Source of the DNA: an uncultured Bacteroidia bacterium
GTDB taxonomy: Bacteria; Bacteroidota; Bacteroidia; Bacteroidales; UBA932
Direction: 5' to 3'
Length of the DNA: 64,000 nucleotides
Assembly: GCA_902779765.1 (NCBI GenBank)
Contig: CACZCQ010000002.1
Location: 1-64,000 of the forward strand
The position numbers and the translations under genes are program-made. Shown piece after piece: positions 57,271 through 64,000 of the stretch. Position 1 is the first letter of the stretch; each line of letters opens with the position of its first letter. A model generated the notes under the pieces. That model did no database searches, had not been told where the DNA came from, and saw only the letters and a program-made list of their open reading frames with translations.

Positions 57271-58758
57271 CTATTCCTTCCCAAAGCCGAAGAATGACTT
57301 CCTGCCGTTGGCGGTTACGCCTTCGACGTAGACAGACCTCTTGGCGGCCTTGGCGATGTCAATGACATCCTGAGGTTTGCTGACGGCCTGGTCGTTTACG
57401 TAAGTGATGACCATGCCCTCGGTGGCTCCTGCCTCCTGCATCTTTCCGGTTCCGACCGATGTCACGAGGACACCGCTCTTCAGACCGAACTTGTCAAGGG
57501 TCTCCTTCGGGGCTTCCTTCAGAGTGGTGCCGTAGAAGGCGATTTCACCATCGCCCATCACAGTACCGTTCTCCGTGGCGCTTCCCTGGAAAGTGACATC
57601 GATGCTCTTCTCCTTGCCATCCCTGAGGATGGTAAGCTTGGCCTTGTCGCCCGGATGATAAGAATTGACCTTCACCTGTACGGCCGATCCGTTCTTCATC
57701 TTCAATCCGTCAATGGCCAGAAGCACATCGCCCTTCTTGATGCCAGCCTTGTCGGCTGAACCACCTTTGACAACCTCATCAATATATACGCCGTCCAGCG
57801 AAGAAAGTTTCAAATTTTTCGACATGTCGTCGACGGACTCATATTCGAGTTTCTTGGCCAGGCCTTCGGTGAGGTCAACCATCTGGATTCCGAGCACGGC
57901 CCTCTTGACGGAACCGAAGTCGATGAGGTCACCGACGATCTTCTTCACGATGTTCACCGGAACCGCGAAGGAATATCCTGAATATGAACCAGTCTGGGAT
58001 ACGATGGCCGTGTTGATGCCAACGAGTTCACCGGTCTTGTTGACAAGGGCTCCACCCGAATTGCCGGGGTTGACGGCGGCATCGGTCTGGATGAAGGATT
58101 CGATCTGGAGGGTCACCTTCTCCCTGGGGTCATGGGCCATCTGGCGGCCCTTCGCACTGACGATACCGGCAGTGATGGTTCCCCTGAGCTGGTAGCCCAT
58201 AGGACTTCCGACCGCGAGGACCCACTCACCCAGCCTGAGCTTGTCGGAATCTCCGAAAGGAAGGGTGGAAAGGCCTTCGGCGTTGATCTTAATCAGGGCG
58301 ATGTCGGTCGCCGGATCCGTGCCGATGACGGTGGCGTCATAGGTCTTGTTGTTGTTCAGGGTAACGCTGATCTTGGTGGCGTTGGCTACGACGTGGTTGT
58401 TCGTGACTATGTAACCGTCGGGACGGATGATGACACCGGAACCGCTGCCCTGGACCTGCCTGGACTGGGGGGCTCCGTCTCCGAAGAAGAAACGGTAGAA
58501 GGGATCGTCGATCTGGTACTGCTGGGTTGCAGTGACTTCCACATAGACGACTGCATCGACTGCCGCCTCGGCGGCATAGGTGAGGTCAGGATAGTCAGAC
58601 TGCGCCAGATTGACAGTCCTGGTAACCGAATTGACCGATGGATTTGACACTTTGTCCGATTGATTCACGGTGGCCGCCTTTACGACACCGTAGGCCGCCA
58701 GCATGCTGAGCGCTACTGAAAGCAGCACTGAGATAATACCTTTTTTCATTTCTGACAT
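57271..58758 (-). CDS. htrA: HtrA/DegQ-family periplasmic serine protease
   Basis: 495 residues with an N-terminal signal or anchor (about 7-28). The trypsin-like domain has NNHVV with the catalytic His, ATDIALIKI with the Asp and NPGNSGGALV with the Ser near residue 231. Two PDZ regions follow (about 275-380 and 400-490, the second degenerate). It is a quality-control protease and chaperone in the periplasm. It ends 15 bases before rpoD, suggesting joint transcription. Confidence 0.95.
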   Translation of the reverse strand: MSEMKKGIISVLLSVALSMLAAYGVVKAATVNQSDKVSNPSVNSVTRTVNLAQSDYPDLTYAAEAAVDAVVYVEVTATQQYQIDDPFYRFFFGDGAPQSRQVQGSGSGVIIRPDGYIVTNNHVVANATKISVTLNNNKTYDATVIGTDPATDIALIKINAEGLSTLPFGDSDKLRLGEWVLAVGSPMGYQLRGTITAGIVSAKGRQMAHDPREKVTLQIESFIQTDAAVNPGNSGGALVNKTGELVGINTAIVSQTGSYSGYSFAVPVNIVKKIVGDLIDFGSVKRAVLGIQMVDLTEGLAKKLEYESVDDMSKNLKLSSLDGVYIDEVVKGGSADKAGIKKGDVLLAIDGLKMKNGSAVQVKVNSYHPGDKAKLTILRDGKEKSIDVTFQGSATENGTVMGDGEIAFYGTTLKEAPKETLDKFGLKSGVLVTSVGTGKMQEAGATEGMVITYVNDQAVSKPQDVIDIAKAAKRSVYVEGVTANGRKSFFGFGKE

Positions 58759-58855
58759 ATTGTTTTCATTTGTTAATATTCCGGCACTCTTTTTTTCAAA
58801 TAAAATGCCACGAAATAAAATGTCGCTGAATACGGGATTATTCCCGGATTATTCT

Positions 58856-58863
58856 TATATTTG
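58856..58863 (+). promoter_or_regulatory. -7 promoter box for dnaN
   Basis: TATATTTG matches TAnnTTTG and ends 56 bases before the dnaN ATG. It lies in the divergent gap with htrA; a small GGGATTATTCCC dyad is just upstream (about 58834-58845). Confidence 0.5.
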
Positions 58864-58919
58864 TATTTACGGTTCAATGAACCGTCTGAGGAACATTCGA
58901 AATCAAAAAACACCGGAAT

Positions 58920-60041
58920 ATGAAATTCAACGTATCCAGCACAGAACTGCTCAAGGGCTTGATGAGTATATCGAAGGCTATCCCTGCCAAGTCCGCCCTG
59001 CCAATCCTAGAGAACTTCCTTTTCGACCTCAAGGGTAATCTCCTCGAGGTCACCGCTTCGGATTCCGAGCTCACCCTCAGGACCGAGATCGAGGTCGACA
59101 CGACCGAGGAAGAAGGCAAGATCGCCGTTCCTGCAAGGCATATCATCGACTTGCTCAAGGAACTCCCGGACCAGCCCGTGTCCCTCAGGACCTCGAGCGA
59201 CAGTTCGATCGAGTGCAACTGGACCAGCGGCAACTCCGTACTCCCCTTCTTCCCTGCCGAGGACTATCCCGAGATCAAGGGTGCCGGAGAGGATGCAGAA
59301 ACCATAGCGTTCCCTGCCTCCAGCCTCATCGAAGGTATCAACAGTACCGTCTATGCCACTGCCGACGACGAGATCAGGCCCGCGATGAACGGAATATTCT
59401 TCGATTTCGATACTGACTCAACGACCCTGGTGGCCTCCGATTCCCACAAGCTGATCTGCTACACCACCAATGACGTGAAGGCTCCCCAGAAGTGCTCCTT
59501 CATCCTTCACAAGAAGCCTGCGAACGTATTGAAGGCGATCGTTGACAAGGAAGACGGGAACGTGGACATCACCTTCGACTCGAGCACTGTGGTATTCACC
59601 TTCGGCAGGACCACGATGGTCTGCAGGCTCATTGTCGGCAAGTATCCCAAGTACCGTGACGTCATTCCCCAGAACAACTCTTCCGTACTCAAGATAGACA
59701 GGGTACGCTTCCTGAACACCGTGCGCCGCGTGGCTGTCTGCGCAAACAAGGCGTCCAACCATATCAAGCTGGAGTTGAAGCCCGGCCAGATGGAGATCAC
59801 GGCCCAGGATCTCGGATTTGCGATCGCCGCATACGAGAAGGTGAACTGCGACTACAACGGCGACGACCTCGCCATCGGCTTCAAGTCCACTTTCCTCGGA
59901 GAGATCCTCTCCAACATGAACTGCGAGACCGTCGTGATGAAGTTCGCGGATGCCCGCAGGGCCGCCCTTATCGTTCCTTCCGAGGAAGACGCCGAAAGCG
60001 AGAAGATCTGCGGCATCCTGATGCCAATCATGGTCCAGTAG
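58920..60041 (+). CDS. dnaN: DNA polymerase III beta subunit (sliding clamp)
   Basis: 373 residues, the usual length with three clamp domains. SKAIPAKSALPILENFLFDL near the N-terminus, ASDSELTLRTEIEV and the C-terminal KICGILMPIMVQ (the MPMR/L-type end) are hallmarks. It forms the ring that holds replicative polymerase on DNA. No dnaA box cluster or gyrB is nearby, so this is not a classical origin neighbourhood. The exonuclease gene follows after four bases. Confidence 0.97.
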   Translation: MKFNVSSTELLKGLMSISKAIPAKSALPILENFLFDLKGNLLEVTASDSELTLRTEIEVDTTEEEGKIAVPARHIIDLLKELPDQPVSLRTSSDSSIECNWTSGNSVLPFFPAEDYPEIKGAGEDAETIAFPASSLIEGINSTVYATADDEIRPAMNGIFFDFDTDSTTLVASDSHKLICYTTNDVKAPQKCSFILHKKPANVLKAIVDKEDGNVDITFDSSTVVFTFGRTTMVCRLIVGKYPKYRDVIPQNNSSVLKIDRVRFLNTVRRVAVCANKASNHIKLELKPGQMEITAQDLGFAIAAYEKVNCDYNGDDLAIGFKSTFLGEILSNMNCETVVMKFADARRAALIVPSEEDAESEKICGILMPIMVQ

Positions 60042-60045
60042 AATA

Positions 60046-61032
60046 ATGGAACTTTCACTCAAAAGGCCCCTGCTGTTCTTCGACATTGAAAGCACGGGGC
60101 TGAACATCGTAACCGACTGCATCGTCGAACTCAGTTTCGTCAAGGTATTCCCGGACGGTCATCACGAGACCAAGACCTGGAGGGTCTTCCCGTATGACTA
60201 TGTCAACAACTGCCAGAAGCGCATGGACCCCAGGGCCAGCGAGGTCAACGGCATCAAGGACGAGGACCTGGTCGGTGAGAAGAAATTCATCGAGATAGCT
60301 CCGGAGGTCGTCGAATGGCTGAAGAACAGTGACCTGGCCGGTTTCAATTCGGCCAAGTTCGACCTCCCGATGCTTTCTGAAGAGATCGAGAGGGTCAGGG
60401 CATACTGCCAGAAGAGGATCAACGACCCGCGTACCCCGCAGGCCAACCGTGAAAGGGCAAGGCAGATGCTCGAGAGCGTGGATGTAGACCTCCATTCCAA
60501 GCTTATGGTCGATGTCCAGACAATCTATCACTACATGGAACCCCGGAATCTCAGGGCCGCTTACAGGTTCTACTGCGGTGGAGATGACTTCGAGAACGCC
60601 CACTCCGCGGAGGCCGATACCATGGCCACCTACGAGGTGCTGAAGGGACAGCTTGAGATGTACAAGGAGGCTGACAAGTATCACGAGGTGGTCTTGAAGA
60701 ACGACGTCGACTTCCTGGCCGGAGTCGCCGGCAGGCCGCGAACGATCGATTATGCCGGCAGGCTGGTCTATGGGAAGGATGACGAACCCACCATCAGCTT
60801 CGGGAAGCACAAGGGACGCACCGCCCGTGAAGTCTACGAGACTGAACCTGCGTACTTCGCCTGGATAGAGAACGGTGAGTTCACCATGGATACGAAAAGG
60901 CAGTTCGCCCGTCTCAAGGAGCAGTTCGACAGGGAAAGGAAGGAAGCGATGAGCAAGCCCCTGGAAGGTGAGGCTTTGAACGACGCCCTGGCCAGGCTGC
61001 AAGGCAAGTTCCAAAGTGGCAAGTTATTCTGA
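60046..61032 (+). CDS. DnaQ-like 3'-5' exonuclease with C-terminal ExoX-like domain
   Basis: 328 residues. FFDIESTGLNIVTDCIVELS is the Exo I motif with DxE; FNSAKFDLPML is Exo II; HSAEADTMATYEVL is Exo III with the catalytic His and Asp (DEDDh). A C-terminal segment TISFGKHKGRTAREVYETEP (about 250-275) is the small GKxKG domain found in exonuclease X-like and DUF3820-like proteins. It probably acts in proofreading or repair, consistent with its four-base spacing from dnaN. Confidence 0.9.
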   Translation: MELSLKRPLLFFDIESTGLNIVTDCIVELSFVKVFPDGHHETKTWRVFPYDYVNNCQKRMDPRASEVNGIKDEDLVGEKKFIEIAPEVVEWLKNSDLAGFNSAKFDLPMLSEEIERVRAYCQKRINDPRTPQANRERARQMLESVDVDLHSKLMVDVQTIYHYMEPRNLRAAYRFYCGGDDFENAHSAEADTMATYEVLKGQLEMYKEADKYHEVVLKNDVDFLAGVAGRPRTIDYAGRLVYGKDDEPTISFGKHKGRTAREVYETEPAYFAWIENGEFTMDTKRQFARLKEQFDRERKEAMSKPLEGEALNDALARLQGKFQSGKLF

Positions 61033-62115
61033 ATGAGATACTTCTTCCATGCCGCATCAATCCTCCTGCTCCTAAGCATCTGCTACAGTTGCAAACCGGT
61101 CGGGAACGGGGACGGCGTTGAGGATGTCACCCTGCCGAAATTCCTCCAAATCATCGACAATGAAGGTGCCTTGAAAGCGGTGTCCATCTCCCCTTTCGAC
61201 GGTAGCCGTGACACACTTGCGATAGACGGTCCAATGGACAGGCTCATCGTAATGAGCACCTCCCATATCGGATTCCTCGAGGCCATCGACAGGACCGGTG
61301 TGATAGCCGGTGTGTCCGGACTTGATTATGTGTATTCCCAGGATGTCGATGCGGTAGACGTAGGTTACGATGCATCTCCGGACTATGAGAAGATAGTCTC
61401 GCTCAAGCCTGACCTGCTCCTGACATATTCAGTTTCCGCCGCGAAATCTCCTTTCATAGCGAAGCTGGAACAGCTCGGTATACGGGTGTTCACAGTCAAC
61501 GAGCATCTCGAGAGCCATCCGCTGGCAAGAGCATCTTACGTCCGCCTTTTCGGCGCCTTGACTGGAACCATGGACAAGGCGGATTCCGTACTGGACGCCG
61601 TCCGTTCATCATACACATCACTTGCGGATTCACTGGCCACATCGATCCTGAATAAAAGGAAGGTCCTTCTCAACATACCGTACAACGACCAATGGTTCGT
61701 CCCATCGGAGAGCAACTACCTTACGGCAATGATCCGGGATGCAGGAGGAGAAGTCCTGGGGTGCGAGGACGGCCGTACGGTTTCGTCGGTCATGTCGGTC
61801 GAGAAGGCATATTCATTGAGCAAGGATGCCGACTGCTGGATGAACGTTGGATGGTGCTCGACAATGGGGCAGCTCCTTTCGGTCAATCCGGTGTTCGGGG
61901 ATATGGCCGGCAACATACGGTCAAACGCCGACGCTCACGGATATGCAGGGACGTCGGTCATCTGGAACGACAACAGGAGGCTGAGTCCGAAGGGAGGGAA
62001 CGATATCTGGGAGAGCGGTGTCGCCAGGCCAGACCTCGTCCTCAGGGACATCGCATCCATCCTTCACCCATCCCCTGCCTCACCAGTCCCGACATATTAC
62101 CTCCCTCTCGATTGA
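61033..62115 (+). CDS. ABC-transporter substrate-binding lipoprotein (BtuF/FepB type)
   Basis: 360 residues. Lipobox Cys20 (SICYSC). The two-lobed periplasmic-binding fold is visible from RLIVMSTSHIGFLEAI and VGYDASPDYEKIVSLKPDLL to MNVGWCSTMGQLL. This class binds cobalamin, haem or iron siderophores for uptake. The rest of the transporter (permease, ATPase) is not in the window. Its ATG follows the exonuclease stop with no gap. Specificity cannot be told from sequence. Confidence 0.88.
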   Translation: MRYFFHAASILLLLSICYSCKPVGNGDGVEDVTLPKFLQIIDNEGALKAVSISPFDGSRDTLAIDGPMDRLIVMSTSHIGFLEAIDRTGVIAGVSGLDYVYSQDVDAVDVGYDASPDYEKIVSLKPDLLLTYSVSAAKSPFIAKLEQLGIRVFTVNEHLESHPLARASYVRLFGALTGTMDKADSVLDAVRSSYTSLADSLATSILNKRKVLLNIPYNDQWFVPSESNYLTAMIRDAGGEVLGCEDGRTVSSVMSVEKAYSLSKDADCWMNVGWCSTMGQLLSVNPVFGDMAGNIRSNADAHGYAGTSVIWNDNRRLSPKGGNDIWESGVARPDLVLRDIASILHPSPASPVPTYYLPLD

Positions 62116-62145
62116 CCTTCCGACTTTTTTCGTATATTTATATGG

Positions 62146-62270
62146 CCGCCACCCCTTCTGCCAAGAACCACTGCCACCCTCGGCACGTTAAGAGGGGGGA
62201 CCGGAGCGGAACGAAGTGAAGCGAGCGGTGGGGCCGCGAAGCGGCGGTTCGGGTAGAAGGAGTGGCGGCA
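62146..62270. repeat. Intergenic palindromic element of about 125 bp
   Basis: GCCGCCACCCCTTCTGCC (62146-62163) pairs with GGGTAGAAGGAGTGGCGGC (62252-62270) over about 17 positions. Between them are smaller GCGAAGCGG, GGAACGAAGTGAAGCGAGCG and CCGCGAAGCGGCGG elements with local dyads. It fills the gap between the binding lipoprotein and the MalY-type gene and looks like a REP/MITE-like element. Confidence 0.72.
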
Positions 62271-62288
62271 AAGAATAATTGAAGAATT

Positions 62289-63539
62289 ATGGGAAAATAC
62301 GATTTTGACGAGATGACGGTGCGTCGCGGCACCGACTGCGTAAAATGGGATGCCGACAGCCCGGCGGGGCCGATCGATGAAGATGTCATCCCTCTCTGGG
62401 TGGCTGACATGGACTTCAAGGTAGCTCCGGAGATTACGGAGGCACTGCGAAAGAGGGTGGAGCATGGAGTATTCGGCTACACCCATATTCCTGACAGTTA
62501 TTACGAATCTGCGATCCGCTGGTGGGAGCGCAGGCGCGGTTGGCATACCGAAAAGGAATGGTATCTCCCGGTCGCGGGAATAGTCCCCGCAATGTCCATC
62601 GTCATCAAGGCCCTGACACAGTTCGAAATCGATGGGAACGGCAATGTCGTGGAGAAACCGGACCACGGAAGGGGCCCCGGCGGGGAACTTCCGAAAGTCA
62701 TCATCCAGACGCCTGCTTACAACTGCTTCTTCTCATCGGTACGCAACGACCTGTGCGAACTGCTTCCGAACGCCCTGATATATGATACGGAAGGAGACCA
62801 GGCCACCTGGTACCTGGATTTCGACGACCTGGAGAGGAAGGCTTCGGACCCAATGACAAAGGTCCTTCTGTTCTGCAATCCCCACAACCCCTGCGGACGC
62901 GTATGGCCGAAGGAAGACCTGCAGAAGGTGGCCGAGATCTGCCGCAGGAACGGGGTCATAGTCGTAAGCGACGAAATCCACTGCGAACTCGAGATGCCCG
63001 GATACCATTTCACACCGATGGCCGTGATAGACCAGGAGAATACGATCACGATGAATTCCCCGAGCAAGTCCTTCAACATCGCCGGACTCGGAATATCCAA
63101 CATCATCACAGACAATCCCGTATGGAGGAAACTGATCGACAAGGTCATCAACCTCTGGGAGCACTGCGACCTCAATCCTTTCGGAGTGATCGCCCTGCAG
63201 GCTGCCTATGACGAAGGTGAGCCCTGGCTTGACGAGCTGAAGGAATACATCTACGGTAATTACAGGCTTATGTTGGATTACTTCGAGCGCGACCTGCCCA
63301 TGTTCCCTGTCAGCAAGTTGGAAGGCACATACCTCGCCTGGGTGGACGTGAGCGCAATCGGCATGCCTTCGATGGAGATCGAGAAGAGCCTTATCGAAGA
63401 AGAGAAGGTCTGGATAAACGGTGGGACCATGTATGGCCGGGACGGTTTCATGAGGGTCAACCTTGCCTGTCCCAAGGCACGGCTGGAAGAAGGCCTGAAG
63501 CGGATCGTCAAGGGATTCAAGAGACTGATGGATAAATAA
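62289..63539 (+). CDS. MalY/PatB-type PLP-dependent C-S lyase or aminotransferase
   Basis: 416 residues. IPLWVADMDFKVAPEI and GVFGYTHIPDSYYES at the N-terminus and HNPCGRVWPKEDL, VSDEIHCELEMPG and SPSKSFNIAGLG with PLP Lys260 are diagnostic of the MalY/PatB branch of fold-type I enzymes. The usual reaction is cystathionine beta-elimination giving homocysteine. An insertion of about 15 residues near 120-135 (DGNGNVVEKPDHGRGPGGEL) is longer than usual. An M64 peptidase gene follows after nine bases. Confidence 0.9.
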   Translation: MGKYDFDEMTVRRGTDCVKWDADSPAGPIDEDVIPLWVADMDFKVAPEITEALRKRVEHGVFGYTHIPDSYYESAIRWWERRRGWHTEKEWYLPVAGIVPAMSIVIKALTQFEIDGNGNVVEKPDHGRGPGGELPKVIIQTPAYNCFFSSVRNDLCELLPNALIYDTEGDQATWYLDFDDLERKASDPMTKVLLFCNPHNPCGRVWPKEDLQKVAEICRRNGVIVVSDEIHCELEMPGYHFTPMAVIDQENTITMNSPSKSFNIAGLGISNIITDNPVWRKLIDKVINLWEHCDLNPFGVIALQAAYDEGEPWLDELKEYIYGNYRLMLDYFERDLPMFPVSKLEGTYLAWVDVSAIGMPSMEIEKSLIEEEKVWINGGTMYGRDGFMRVNLACPKARLEEGLKRIVKGFKRLMDK

Positions 63540-63548
63540 TTGACTGTC

Positions 63549-64000
63549 ATGAAAAAGGTTTTCTTACTGCTGGCCTCCTTGGTTCTGGCGGCTTTTACGG
63601 CAAACAGCCAATCCGGGAATGGGAATATCCCCCAGCTCAACCTAGACAGGACGCTGAGGGTCAATTATATCTTCAGCGGAACCGACAAGACCCAGGAGAT
63701 CGCGCTGGCTGAGTTATGCTCGATTGACGGCTGGGCCGGACGAAGGGTCAACATGGACAAACTCCCCCTTCGCGGCAACGGCCAGGTGGTCATGAGCGTG
63801 AAAGGCCCTGAAGGGGAATTCGACGATATCGTCTATATGATGTCCTTCTCCACCCTGTTCCAGGAATGGCAGGCCACCGAGGAAGCCACCACGACAAGGA
63901 AGGCATTCGAAAACGTATTCCTTCTCCCGATGCCTGCCACCCAGGCCCGGGTCACCGTCAGGCTGTTCGATTTTCACGGCAATGTTTCCTGCGAGTATTC
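63549..64000 (+). CDS. IgA-peptidase-like M64 family metallopeptidase, N-terminal part (partial)
   Basis: 150 codons from the ATG at 63549 to the window edge, too far from a stop to be closed here. A signal peptide (about 1-20, ending TANSQ) is followed by LRVNYIFSGTDKTQEIALAE, WAGRRVNMDKLPLRGNGQVV and FSTLFQEWQATEEA, the conserved N-terminal domain of Bacteroidales M64 peptidases. The catalytic HExxH part lies beyond the window. The family is secreted; the natural substrate in this organism is unknown. Confidence 0.85.
   Translation, partial: MKKVFLLLASLVLAAFTANSQSGNGNIPQLNLDRTLRVNYIFSGTDKTQEIALAELCSIDGWAGRRVNMDKLPLRGNGQVVMSVKGPEGEFDDIVYMMSFSTLFQEWQATEEATTTRKAFENVFLLPMPATQARVTVRLFDFHGNVSCEY

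Noticed and set aside
58856..60041. Replication origin next to dnaN
   Set aside because: No dnaA, gyrB, recF or cluster of DnaA boxes was seen, and dnaN is often separate from the origin in Bacteroidetes.

Overview
The window looks like a chromosomal segment of a member of the Bacteroidales (Bacteroidetes), probably a gut-type commensal. Supporting signs are a 286-residue primary sigma factor without a long N-terminal region, a UpxY-type NusG paralogue heading the polysaccharide operon, promoter boxes of the Bacteroidetes form TAnnTTTG, a Ser-type sulfatase, an IorA without its ferredoxin domain, and GIN-domain and M64-peptidase genes. Family or genus cannot be fixed from the sequence alone.

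Layout. 1-2936 (minus): a tightly coupled iorA-iorB-aminotransferase operon for 2-oxo acid (aryl-pyruvate) oxidation; the aminotransferase runs off the window. 3048-44014 (almost all minus): a large surface-polysaccharide locus. Its transcriptional head lies at 44014, where a UpxY-like antiterminator is followed by the export machinery (Wza-like lipoprotein, Wzc-like tyrosine autokinase, PHP-type phosphatase) and a secreted beta-helix protein. Next comes a Gtr-like glucosylation/acylation module (33298-37341), a Wzx flippase, a long run of GT2/GT4/GT32 glycosyltransferases with a pyruvyltransferase, an O-acetyltransferase and an EpsG-type polymerase candidate, a LicD/IspD-like/SDR module, a PglC-like initiating transferase, and an unusual decarboxylase/ATP-grasp pair. 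A separately promoted tail encodes a DegT aminotransferase, a nucleotidyltransferase and a membrane 4,6-dehydratase. A plus-strand island at 7.4-11.6 kb interrupts the locus with a sulfatase, an acyltransferase and a decayed second copy of the sulfatase. The stretch from about 11.6 to 38.3 kb is clearly richer in A+T than both flanks, which points to import or exchange of the serotype-determining part.

44349-64000: housekeeping and regulatory genes of higher G+C. These are an S9 peptidase, a LytTR regulator, an acyl-ACP thioesterase-like protein, a GIN-domain/anti-sigma/ECF-sigma cluster, a repeat-rich intergenic region, a small acidic hypothetical, a YgiQ radical SAM enzyme, an esterase lipoprotein, argS, rpoD, an HtrA protease, dnaN, a DnaQ-like exonuclease, a vitamin/metal ABC binding lipoprotein, a MalY-type lyase and the start of an M64 peptidase.

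How it fits together. The dehydratase, aminotransferase and PglC-like transferase could make and load an amino-dideoxy sugar on undecaprenyl phosphate. The glycosyltransferases extend it, Wzx flips it, the EpsG-type protein polymerises it, and Wza/Wzc/phosphatase export it and control its length. Decorations predicted by gene content are acetyl, pyruvyl, polyol-phosphate, an amino acid or amine, and a lipid-linked glucosyl side branch. The most unusual signal is a family of short palindromic repeats (core TTCGRCARGCTCA) sitting in frame inside three unrelated coding sequences and read in different frames.
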